Source: Oscillospiraceae bacterium
GTDB taxonomy: Bacteria > Bacillota > Clostridia > Oscillospirales > Ruminococcaceae
Length of the DNA stretch: 33,304 nt
Assembly: GCA_009782265.1 (NCBI GenBank)
Contig: WRJM01000007.1
Location: 1-33,304, forward strand
Direction: 5' to 3'
Below the pieces are notes generated by a model. That model had not been told where the DNA came from, made no database searches, and was given only the letters and a program-made list of their open reading frames with translations. A program made the translations under genes and the position numbers. Position 1 is the stretch's first letter, and every line of letters starts with the position of its first letter. Of the stretch, positions 25,766 to 33,304 are shown piece after piece.

Positions 25766-27561
25766 TATAAGCCCGTAAATTCTTTCATGCTTTCAACATC
25801 AAAACCGCAGTTTTTCGTTTGCGTTTCCAAATCCGCGGCAGGCAGAAACCCCTCAACGGCTTTCATTTTATAAACTGCGTTTATACCGTCTGCGGTGAGT
25901 TTGGCGGAAAGTTTTTCCGCAACGCTTCCCCCGATATAGCTTTCTTCAAAGAAAATAATTTCGCTGTACTTTTTGATTGCTTCATATGCGGTTTCCGGAA
26001 ACGGATGGATTTTAATAAGCTTGAGAACGTCCGCGCCGTAGCTTGTCAGCTTGACCGCGTTTCGGGAAATTCTGCCGGCGGTGATAATCAGCTTTTGTGT
26101 TTTTTGCTCTGATTGATATAAAACATAATCCTTATATTCCTGTTCGTCCGGCGGTTCGTCCGGCGCGATTCCGCGCGGATAGCGCACCGCGCTGATTCCG
26201 GCGTCTTCAAGAACCGCTTTTCGTAAGCATTGGCGCAGTTCCCGTGCTGTGAACGGCGAATATATTTTTATGCCCGGAATCAGCATAAGCATACCGGTAT
26301 CAAACGTTCCCTGATGGGTAGGTCCGTCCTCCCCGATTAAGCCGGCGCGGTCAACGCAGAGCACCATGCGTAGGTTTTCGATTGCCGCATCGTGCAGAAG
26401 CTGGTCGAAGCACCTTTGCAGAAATGTTGAATATACGGCGAAAACGGGAAGTAAACCTTTGCTTGAAAGCCCTGCCGAAAACGTAACCGCATGACATTCC
26501 GCTATACCGGCGTCAAAGAAGCGGGCGGGGAATTTTTTTGCGAAATAATTGCACCCTGTTGCGTATTTCATCGCCGCCGTTACAAGGCAGATTTTGTCGT
26601 TTTCTTGTCCCAGCTTTGCGATTTCCCTGCCGAAAACCTCAGAATAGGTTTCCGCTTTTTTTGCTTCAACCTGCTTTTGTTTGTCAAGCCCGTGATAGTG
26701 ACCGGCGTTTTTTTCTGCCGGAATATAGCCTTTTCCTTTTTTGGTTTTTACATGTACAAGGCAGGGAACCTCAATCGTCTTGACGAGTTCTAACACATTA
26801 ATTAATTCTTCAATATTATGCCCGTCAAGCGGTCCGAAATATTTAAAACCTAAGTTTTCAAATAAATTATCGGGGATAATCGCGCTTTTTACAATCCGCT
26901 TTGCTCCGCTGACCGCGCCGGAAGCAGTTTTACCGAGAATTTGCTTAATGCGGTTCTTGGTTTCGTAGTATTTTTTAGTTGAGCGCATTTGCGACAGATA
27001 GGCGGCGAAAGCACCGGAGCTTTTAGATATGCACATTTCGTTGTCGTTAAGAATCACAATAAAGTTTTTCGCGCCGGACTTTCCGGCATTGTTGAGCCCT
27101 TCGTAAATCCCCCCGCTTGTAAAAGAACCGTCGCCGGCGACCGCAACAACACTGCCTTGTTCGCCTGTGATTTCCTTTGCGGCGGCGATTCCGAGCGCGG
27201 CGGAAACGGAAATCCCCGCGTGTCCGCCTATAAAAGCGTCATGCGCCGATTCAGACGGGCGCGGAAAGCCGGAAACGCCGTTTTCCTGCCGGAGTTTTAA
27301 GAAGCCGGAAAACCTGCCGGTTAGGATTTTATGCGTGTAGGTCTGATGACCGACATCAAAAATAAAGCTGTCTTTCGGGGTTTCAAAAACAGAGTGCATG
27401 GCTATGGTAAGCTCTACTGTGCCGAGATTGGACGATAAGTGCCCGCCGTTTTTGGAAACGACGGAAATAATCAGGTTTCTGATTTCTTCGGCAAGTGCTT
27501 TTTTTTCAACCAAAGACATTGCTTTAACCCGTGCGGGGTTAATGTTTTCGTTTAGAAGCAA
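25765..27561 (-). CDS. dxs: 1-deoxy-D-xylulose-5-phosphate synthase
   Basis: HLSSNLGTVELTIAMH, GHQTYTHKILTGR, AVAGDGSFTSG. Confidence 0.96.
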   Translation of the reverse strand: MLLNENINPARVKAMSLVEKKALAEEIRNLIISVVSKNGGHLSSNLGTVELTIAMHSVFETPKDSFIFDVGHQTYTHKILTGRFSGFLKLRQENGVSGFPRPSESAHDAFIGGHAGISVSAALGIAAAKEITGEQGSVVAVAGDGSFTSGGIYEGLNNAGKSGAKNFIVILNDNEMCISKSSGAFAAYLSQMRSTKKYYETKNRIKQILGKTASGAVSGAKRIVKSAIIPDNLFENLGFKYFGPLDGHNIEELINVLELVKTIEVPCLVHVKTKKGKGYIPAEKNAGHYHGLDKQKQVEAKKAETYSEVFGREIAKLGQENDKICLVTAAMKYATGCNYFAKKFPARFFDAGIAECHAVTFSAGLSSKGLLPVFAVYSTFLQRCFDQLLHDAAIENLRMVLCVDRAGLIGEDGPTHQGTFDTGMLMLIPGIKIYSPFTARELRQCLRKAVLEDAGISAVRYPRGIAPDEPPDEQEYKDYVLYQSEQKTQKLIITAGRISRNAVKLTSYGADVLKLIKIHPFPETAYEAIKKYSEIIFFEESYIGGSVAEKLSAKLTADGINAVYKMKAVEGFLPAADLETQTKNCGFDVESMKEFTGL

Positions 27562-27605
27562 GGTTCATTCTTCCTTTTTAATCAACTGTGAGGTATTTTT
27601 ATAAT

Positions 27606-27890
27606 GCGAAGCTTCGCTTCGCTACGGGGGATTGTACTTTTTGTTCGCACAAAAAGTACCAAAAATGCGCGCCTACGGCGGGCTACATCCTCTTATAAAA
27701 CAGATTGCTTGCTTGTAAATTTATTCATAGTCAGCTATTCTTTCGATTTGCGCTCACTGTGAGTAATTCTCTAATAGGGGTAGGCGTTAATAGGGGGATA
27801 AGCCCTCCGCAGGAGTGTGTTTTTGGTTCTTTTTGCACAAGCAAAAAGAACAGTCTCCCGTTTGGCGGGGCGTAGCCCCGCATTATATAA
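27606..27890. mobile_element. MITE-like element copy B, no transposase
   Basis: Same termini and internal hairpin layout as copy A; about 285 bp; same orientation. Confidence 0.75.
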
Positions 27891-27899
27891 AACAACATA

Positions 27900-28418
27900 T
27901 TACAATACCGGCGTTACAACAATAATCCCGATTCCGATACCTATCATTGCCCCGAAAAAAACTTCCGCCGGCGAATGACCTAAAAATTCCTTTAAATGCT
28001 CCATGCGCTTTTCAAGTTTCTGCTTTTTTGCCTTATGCTCCTTGGTTTTCGCTTCGGGTGTTTTTTCTTCCGGCTTCTGAAGTTCTTCGTCAAGCTTGTT
28101 GATTATAAGCTTAATCCGGTTGATTTCTCTTGCGTGCATACCGGCGGCGCGCCTTACACCGGACGCGTCGTACATGACGACAAGAGCTAAAATCAACGCC
28201 AAAGCAAATGTAGTGGAAGCAAGACCGTCCATTCTGCCGAGCGCCGCCGCTAAAGCGCAAACCGCCGCCGAATGAGAGGACGGCATACCGCCCGCCCCCA
28301 GAAACCGTTCAATTGACACTTTTCTGTACCGGATAATATAACCGAGGTTTTTAATTAACTGGGCGACTACCCAGCTTGTTAAAGCCGCCGTAAGCGGCGC
28401 GTTATAAAATAAATCCAT
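27900..28418 (-). CDS. Divergent PAP2 family protein (YuiD-like)
   Basis: GAGGMPSSHSAAV, MYDASGVRRAAG, LGHSPAEVFFGAMIG. Confidence 0.88.
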   Translation of the reverse strand: MDLFYNAPLTAALTSWVVAQLIKNLGYIIRYRKVSIERFLGAGGMPSSHSAAVCALAAALGRMDGLASTTFALALILALVVMYDASGVRRAAGMHAREINRIKLIINKLDEELQKPEEKTPEAKTKEHKAKKQKLEKRMEHLKEFLGHSPAEVFFGAMIGIGIGIIVVTPVL

Positions 28419-28424
28419 ATTGTT

Positions 28425-29294
28425 TTAATTTTCCCTGTTCAATAAATTTTTTGTAAGTTTTGTAATAAATTCCGGATTCGGCACGTTTTTAAGTAAGCCC
28501 AACGCTTCTTCCGTGAATTTTTCCGCGTCTTCCCTTGCTTTTTCAAGCCCTGTAACAGCTGCGTATGTTTTTTTGTTGTTTTTCAAATCGCTTCCGGCAG
28601 GTTTTCCGAGCGTTTCTTCATTGCCGGTCAGTTCTAAAATATCATCTGTAATCTGAAAAGCTAACCCTAAATAATAAGCGTATTTTCCGGCGGTTTCAAC
28701 CGCTTTGTCTATTATATTAAGCCCCGCCGCCAAGCACCCGCAGATACAGCAGGCTTGCAGAAGCGCGCAGGTTTTCATGCTGTACATGGTCAGAATTTCT
28801 TCCGTAGTCGGGGTTGTTTTTTCATAAAGCAGGTCAAGCCTCTGTCCGCCGTAAACGCCGTCTATGCCCATGTATGCGCAGATTGTTTTAATGATTTCCG
28901 TAACGTTCGGAGGGCTTGCTTCCGTTATTTTTTGCAGGGCGTAAAACTGAAGCGCGCTTGCGGAGAGAACCGCGTCCGCTTCCGAAAAAGCCTTGTGACA
29001 GGCGGGCTTTCCGCGCCGTAAATCATCATCGTCCATACAGGGCAAGTCGTCTTGAATGAGCGTTGACGTATGAAGCATTTCAAGGGCGCAAGATAAAGCT
29101 GCCGCGGCATTATGGCTTAAATCCCCGCCGTACGCTTCATAAAACGCAAGGAACAGAACCGGGCGGAGCCGCTTGCCGCCGGCGTTCAGGCAGTATTGCA
29201 CGGGTTCGCATAACGCTTTACCTTTCAGTTCCGGCAGTTTTAAATAATCGTCTATCAGGTTTTTATAATTTTGGTATTGTTCGTTGAAAGTCAT
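28425..29294 (-). CDS. ispA: Polyprenyl (farnesyl/geranyl) diphosphate synthase
   Basis: LIQDDLPCMDDDDLRRGKP and FQITDDILE Asp-rich motifs; ATG at 29294, or GTG at 29303 as in the ORF track. Confidence 0.93.
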   Translation of the reverse strand: MTFNEQYQNYKNLIDDYLKLPELKGKALCEPVQYCLNAGGKRLRPVLFLAFYEAYGGDLSHNAAAALSCALEMLHTSTLIQDDLPCMDDDDLRRGKPACHKAFSEADAVLSASALQFYALQKITEASPPNVTEIIKTICAYMGIDGVYGGQRLDLLYEKTTPTTEEILTMYSMKTCALLQACCICGCLAAGLNIIDKAVETAGKYAYYLGLAFQITDDILELTGNEETLGKPAGSDLKNNKKTYAAVTGLEKAREDAEKFTEEALGLLKNVPNPEFITKLTKNLLNREN

Positions 29295-29295
29295 G

Positions 29296-29481
29296 TTATT
29301 CACCCATGAACAATTCTTTCAAAACCAACTGCGCGTCTTTCATATCGGCTTTGCAGACGGTGATGAGTTCATTCGCTTCCGAATAAAGCTTTACCGCTTC
29401 TTCCAAAGGCAAATCGTCGTTGTTCATCAAAACGGAAATTTCGTTCAGCCTTTTCATGGCGGGTTCTAATTTTATGCTCAT
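29296..29481 (-). CDS. xseB: Exodeoxyribonuclease VII small subunit
   Basis: About 61 aa, upstream of ispA and downstream of xseA; LNEISVLMNNDDLPLEEAVKLYSEA. Confidence 0.9.
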   Translation of the reverse strand: MSIKLEPAMKRLNEISVLMNNDDLPLEEAVKLYSEANELITVCKADMKDAQLVLKELFMGE

Positions 29482-29499
29482 AATAATTCCTTTCGTGTT

Positions 29500-29568
29500 G
29501 TAGGGGCGAACAGTGTTCGCCCGTTCCGGTGTTCGTAATTTCTGCGGGCGAACACTGTTCGCCCCTAC
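29500..29568. repeat. GTAGGG-family element between xseB and xseA
   Basis: GTAGGGGCGAACAGTGTTCGCCC ... GGGCGAACACTGTTCGCCCCTAC; supplies the xseA stop. Confidence 0.95.
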
Positions 29569-30725
29569 GTTTTATTTTTAACAACAACAGTAAGACTGCC
29601 GTCCGCTAATTGAATATTCAGTTCTTCGCCAAACTGTACATCTGCGGTGTTTTTTATAATATTTCCGCTTTGGTTGAAAACCGCCGCGTAGCCCCTTGCG
29701 AAAACCTTTTCGGGGCTGAGCGCGTTAATTAAATTCTGCAAAGCGTCAAGCGTTCTTTTTTTATTTATATAATTGTTTTTGACACGGGCATGAATTTCTT
29801 TTTCAAGGCGTTCGATTTTTAATTTCTGCCTTTCGGTAATACCTGAAACTTTTTGTTGTAAATCCGATAAAATATTTTCAAGAGCCGGAACGAAACCGGA
29901 CAAGTCGGGGGTTGTCAGCTCTGCCGCCGCGGAGGGTGTTGGTGCGCGCAAATCCGCCGCGAAGTCGCTCAGTGAAAAGTCGGTTTCATGCCCTACAGCG
30001 GAAACGACCGGAATTCGGCTTGCATAAATTGCCCGCGCTAAGGCTTCATCGTTGAAAGCCCATAAATCCTCTGCACTGCCGCCGCCTCTTGCGATTATAA
30101 TAAAATCAAAATCCGTTTGATTGGCGGCTTTGATTGCTTTGATGACGGAAGCGGGCGCGCTTTTCCCCTGTACGATTGCGGGGATTAAAAATAATTCAAG
30201 CAAGGGATAACGCCGTTCAAACACCGAAAGCATATCTTGCAGCGCCGCGCCGTCCTTGGACGTAATCAGGCAGACTTTCTCGGGAAAAGCCGGAAATTCA
30301 CGGCTTTGTGAGAATATACCTTCTTTTTCGAGTTTTTCTTTTAGTTTTAAAAACGCCGCAAATAAGCCGTCCGCTTCCTCTGTTTCTTTTTCCTGCTCAA
30401 GCGCAGATACGTAAAGCTGATAAACGCCGTCCCGCTCATAAACGCCGATATTCCCTTTTGCGATAATGCTCATGCCGTTTTCCGGCTCAAAGGAAAGCTT
30501 TTCGGCTTCTAACGAAAACATCACGCATTTCAGTGCGGATTCGCTGTCTTTCAGCGTGAAATAAACATGACCGGATTTATAGTGGCAGATGAAATTCGAG
30601 ATTTCGCCTTTAACATAAATATCGGCAAGCACTTTATCGTTTTTCAGGTTCAGGGACACGCGGCGGTTCACCTGCGAAACGGTTGCGATAAACCGGTCAG
30701 CGCGTCCGGCGCCGTTACTGTTCAT
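29565..30725 (-). CDS. xseA: Exodeoxyribonuclease VII large subunit
   Basis: IYVKGEISNFICHYKSGHVYFTLKD; IIARGGGSAEDLWAFNDE; AVGHETDFSL. Confidence 0.95.
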   Translation of the reverse strand: MNSNGAGRADRFIATVSQVNRRVSLNLKNDKVLADIYVKGEISNFICHYKSGHVYFTLKDSESALKCVMFSLEAEKLSFEPENGMSIIAKGNIGVYERDGVYQLYVSALEQEKETEEADGLFAAFLKLKEKLEKEGIFSQSREFPAFPEKVCLITSKDGAALQDMLSVFERRYPLLELFLIPAIVQGKSAPASVIKAIKAANQTDFDFIIIARGGGSAEDLWAFNDEALARAIYASRIPVVSAVGHETDFSLSDFAADLRAPTPSAAAELTTPDLSGFVPALENILSDLQQKVSGITERQKLKIERLEKEIHARVKNNYINKKRTLDALQNLINALSPEKVFARGYAAVFNQSGNIIKNTADVQFGEELNIQLADGSLTVVVKNKT

Positions 30726-31158
30726 CTTCCAACCCTTTGCTTCCGGTTTTTTCTTTGTAATGCGCGCCTAAAAGCCCGCTGATAAACTGGCTGTCGGGCT
30801 TATAAGCGTATTCTTTTGAAAGCTCGATGGCTTCGTTTACGGCGACTTTATCGGGTATGTCGGGCATGAAATCCATTTCATAAACCGCGATTCTTGTTAT
30901 ACAGAGGTTGATTTTCGGAATCCGCTCGATTTTACGGGTGGGGCTGTATTTTTGAATCACTTCGTCTATGGCGGCTTTGTTGTTCAAAATGCCCTCAACT
31001 AATTTTACAACCGTAGAATTAAACGCGAAGCCGAATGCTTCCACGCAGTCGGCGGCGATTCCCGAAAGGTCTTCTGTTCCTCCGGAAGCAAGCTCAATTT
31101 GATAAAGCAGCATTAAAGCGGCTTCTCTGATTTCGTGGCGCGTTAATTTTTCAGGCAT
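30715..31158 (-). CDS. nusB: Transcription antitermination factor NusB
   Basis: REAALMLLYQIE; INLCITRIAVYEMDF; PDKVAVNEAIELSKEYA. Confidence 0.93.
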   Translation of the reverse strand: MPEKLTRHEIREAALMLLYQIELASGGTEDLSGIAADCVEAFGFAFNSTVVKLVEGILNNKAAIDEVIQKYSPTRKIERIPKINLCITRIAVYEMDFMPDIPDKVAVNEAIELSKEYAYKPDSQFISGLLGAHYKEKTGSKGLEDEQ

Positions 31159-31525
31159 GCTCTGTTAACCTGATTCCCGCTATTTTCACGTTGACCTTAG
31201 AAACGGCAATCCCTGCCATATTCTGTACAGCGGATTTCACCGCCTGCTGAACCCGTTCGCCGATATTTGCCGCTTTGAAGCCCTGTAAGGCGACGACAGC
31301 AATATCTATTTCCGCCGCTTCCTTGGAAAGACGCACTTTGATGACAGGGCGGGAGAATTGGGACGTCAGCGCGTGCAGTCCTGTTTCTTCTTCGCGGGCA
31401 AGCCGTTTCCCGTTTTCGTCAAGGGCGACGCCTTCAACCTCGCAAGCCGCGAGCCGCGCTATTTTCGCCACGACGTCTTCGGATATTTTAAGGCTTCCGT
31501 TAGTTTTGTTTGATTTAATATCCAT
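31151..31525 (-). CDS. Asp23/Gls24 family envelope stress protein
   Basis: KISEDVVAKIARLAACEVEGVA; upstream of nusB as in other Firmicutes. Confidence 0.88.
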   Translation of the reverse strand: MDIKSNKTNGSLKISEDVVAKIARLAACEVEGVALDENGKRLAREEETGLHALTSQFSRPVIKVRLSKEAAEIDIAVVALQGFKAANIGERVQQAVKSAVQNMAGIAVSKVNVKIAGIRLTEHA

Positions 31526-31569
31526 GCTGAAACAGTTCCTCTCAAGGTGTTTTTTACATACAACTATAT

Positions 31570-31598
31570 ATTATATCATAAACCTGTTGCAAAAGCAA
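31570..31598 (-). promoter_or_regulatory. Promoter for the asp23-nusB-xse operon
   Basis: TTGCTT - 17 bp - TATAAT on the minus strand. Confidence 0.75.
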
Positions 31599-31615
31599 CA
31601 AAATTATGTTATACT
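31587..31615 (+). promoter_or_regulatory. Promoter for the HAD phosphatase gene
   Basis: TTGCAA - 17 bp - TATACT; 8 bp gap to the ATG. Confidence 0.75.
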
Positions 31616-31623
31616 AAACCATA

Positions 31624-32304
31624 ATGTGTAATTCAAGAATAAAAACCATAAAAACAAATCCGGTAAAAGCCGTTTTCTTTGATTTGGACGGCACGGTTTT
31701 AGACACCGAATCCCTATACATACACGCGCTGGAGCAGGCATTGGAACAGCTCGGGATTAAAAATGAGGTAAATTATCCCGCCCGCTGTATCGGAATCAGC
31801 GGAACGGAAATGAAAAAGCTTTTCCTTTGTGAAATCGGTTCGGAGCAGGAATATGAGCAGACTTTAAAAATCGCTTGGCAGCTTGCGGAAAAAACGATTA
31901 AAGAGCAGGGCGTAAAGGTGAAGAACGGCTTTTTTGAGCTGATTGAAGAGCTTAATAAAATCGGCGCGAAAGCCTATATTGTTTCTTCGACAAAGCGCGA
32001 GTTTGCTTTAGATAAATTAAAAATAACAGGGATTTATGATTATTTTGAAGCCTTTGTCTGCGGCGGGGATTATCAAAACAGCAAGCCCGACCCCGAGCCG
32101 TATTTAACGGCACTGAAGCTGTCGGGGGAAAGCGCAAATAACTGCATAGCCGTTGAGGATTCGGCGGCAGGGCTGATGTCGGCAACAAGCGCGGGGCTGA
32201 AATGCGTTTTAATCCGCGATTTAGCGGAAATCCCGCCGGAAACGGCAGAACTGGCGTTTATTGAATTAAAATCATTAAAGGACGTTATAGATTTAATTCT
32301 GTAG
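31624..32304 (+). CDS. HAD-family hydrolase (beta-phosphoglucomutase-like)
   Basis: AVFFDLDGTVLDTESLY; VSSTKREFALDKL; KPDPEPYLTALK; AVEDSAAGLMSATSAGL. Confidence 0.9.
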   Translation: MCNSRIKTIKTNPVKAVFFDLDGTVLDTESLYIHALEQALEQLGIKNEVNYPARCIGISGTEMKKLFLCEIGSEQEYEQTLKIAWQLAEKTIKEQGVKVKNGFFELIEELNKIGAKAYIVSSTKREFALDKLKITGIYDYFEAFVCGGDYQNSKPDPEPYLTALKLSGESANNCIAVEDSAAGLMSATSAGLKCVLIRDLAEIPPETAELAFIELKSLKDVIDLIL

Positions 32305-32395
32305 GGGACGCCCTGTGTGGCGTCCCGTGCAGAAAATCGCGGGTTTCATATCGGGACAACGCGGGCGTTCGCGGGCGAACCGTGTTCGCCCCTAC
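32301..32395. repeat. GTAGGG-family element between the HAD gene and galU
   Basis: GTAGGGGACGCCCTGTGTGGCGTCCC ... GGGCGAACCGTGTTCGCCCCTAC. Confidence 0.93.
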
Positions 32396-32417
32396 AAAAA
32401 ACGGAGATTTAAAACAA

Positions 32418-33287
32418 ATGAAAGTTAAAAAAGCAGTCATATTAGCCGCCGGTTTCGGGACGCGCATGTTACCCGCCACCAAAGCCGTGCCTAAGGAAAT
32501 GCTGACGTTAGCAGACAAGCCGTCGATTCAATATATTGTTGAGGAATTAGCCGCGTCGGGCATTGAGGACGTTCTGATTGTGCTGAGCCGCGGGAAAGCC
32601 GCCGTTACGGAGCATTTTGACCGTTCGCCGGAGCTTGAAGCCGCGCTAATTCAAAAGAATCCGGATTTATACAAAGAAATTGTCGATATTACTAAAACCG
32701 CCAATATTACCTACGTCCGCCAGCAGGAAATTGCGGGTACGGGAAACGCTGTACTTTACGCCAAGGGGTTTGCCGGTTCTGAGCCTTTCGCGGTGGTTTA
32801 TCCTGATGATATTATGGTTTCGGATAATCCCGAATTTCCCGTAACCGCGCAGATTTGCCGCGCTTACGAAAAGCACGGGTTAGGTGCGGTCGCCATGAAA
32901 AAGTTTTCGGACGAAGATATTATAAAATATTCGTCGCTTGCCGTTAGTCCGCTTGAGGACAATGTTTACAAGGTTACGGACATGGTGGAGAAGCCGAAGC
33001 GGGAGGAAGTTTTTTCAAACTTTTCAATTCTGGGACGCTGTGTTTTGCCGGCGAAGATTTTCAAAATCCTTGAAGAAACTAAACCGGGCACAGGCGGCGA
33101 AATTTGGCTGACGGACGCCATGAAGATGCTTGCGTGTTCCGAGGGTATGCTCGGCGTTGACTTTAAGGGCGTGCGGTATGATACGGGCAATAAATTGGGA
33201 TTGCTCAAAGCCGTAACGGAAATCGGGCTTTCCCATAAGGAAGTCGGCGCGGCGTATAAAGCTTATCTGAAAGGATTACTATTGTAG
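32418..33287 (+). CDS. galU: UTP--glucose-1-phosphate uridylyltransferase
   Basis: MKVKKAVILAAGFGTRMLPATKAVPKEML; upstream ORF extension runs through a repeat. Confidence 0.95.
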   Translation: MKVKKAVILAAGFGTRMLPATKAVPKEMLTLADKPSIQYIVEELAASGIEDVLIVLSRGKAAVTEHFDRSPELEAALIQKNPDLYKEIVDITKTANITYVRQQEIAGTGNAVLYAKGFAGSEPFAVVYPDDIMVSDNPEFPVTAQICRAYEKHGLGAVAMKKFSDEDIIKYSSLAVSPLEDNVYKVTDMVEKPKREEVFSNFSILGRCVLPAKIFKILEETKPGTGGEIWLTDAMKMLACSEGMLGVDFKGVRYDTGNKLGLLKAVTEIGLSHKEVGAAYKAYLKGLLL

Positions 33288-33304
33288 GGGCGCACACTGT
33301 GCGC
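33284..33304. repeat. GTAGGG-family element truncated by the window end
   Basis: GTAGGGGCGCACACTGTGCGC; supplies the galU stop. Confidence 0.8.

Noticed and set aside
32382-32417. N-terminal extension of GalU in the ORF track
   Set aside because: It starts inside a repeat; ATG at 32418 gives the canonical MKVKKAVILAAG start.

Overview
This 33.3 kb window reads as a chromosomal segment of a Firmicutes/Clostridia-type spore former (family-level inference only). Nearly all genes are on the minus strand. In coordinate order it holds: a noc/parB - rsmG - mnmG block (origin-proximal type); a gerA-type spore germinant receptor operon (gerAA-gerAC-[50-aa small membrane ORF]-gerAB); two secreted or membrane-anchored hypotheticals; birA; rpsT (+); hemW; lepA; a Q/P-rich single-TM protein; an ECF transporter S component; metH, a separate MetH activation-domain protein and metF; a DUF3892-like ORF (+); recN-argR-nadK-tlyA-dxs; a divergent-PAP2 protein; ispA-xseB-xseA-nusB-asp23; and a HAD phosphatase (+) and galU (+). 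No tRNA, rRNA, CRISPR or transposase was seen. The most unusual content is structural. (1) rsmG carries a symmetric array of ten parS-like half-sites at exact 15-bp spacing, centred on GTTCCACGTGGAAC and translated in frame. (2) A dense family of GTAGGG...CCCTAC palindromic elements (about 17 loci) has stems that differ between copies yet stay complementary. These elements supply the TAG stop codon of at least six genes, and two copies lie in frame at inter-domain linkers of MetH. (3) Two other repeat families show the same 'constant linker + variable paired stem' design. Other points of interest are an apparent ATT start codon for mnmG, an unannotated 50-aa ORF overlapping gerAB, and a GerAC without a lipobox cysteine. 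All calls are by eye; no alignment or database search was run.
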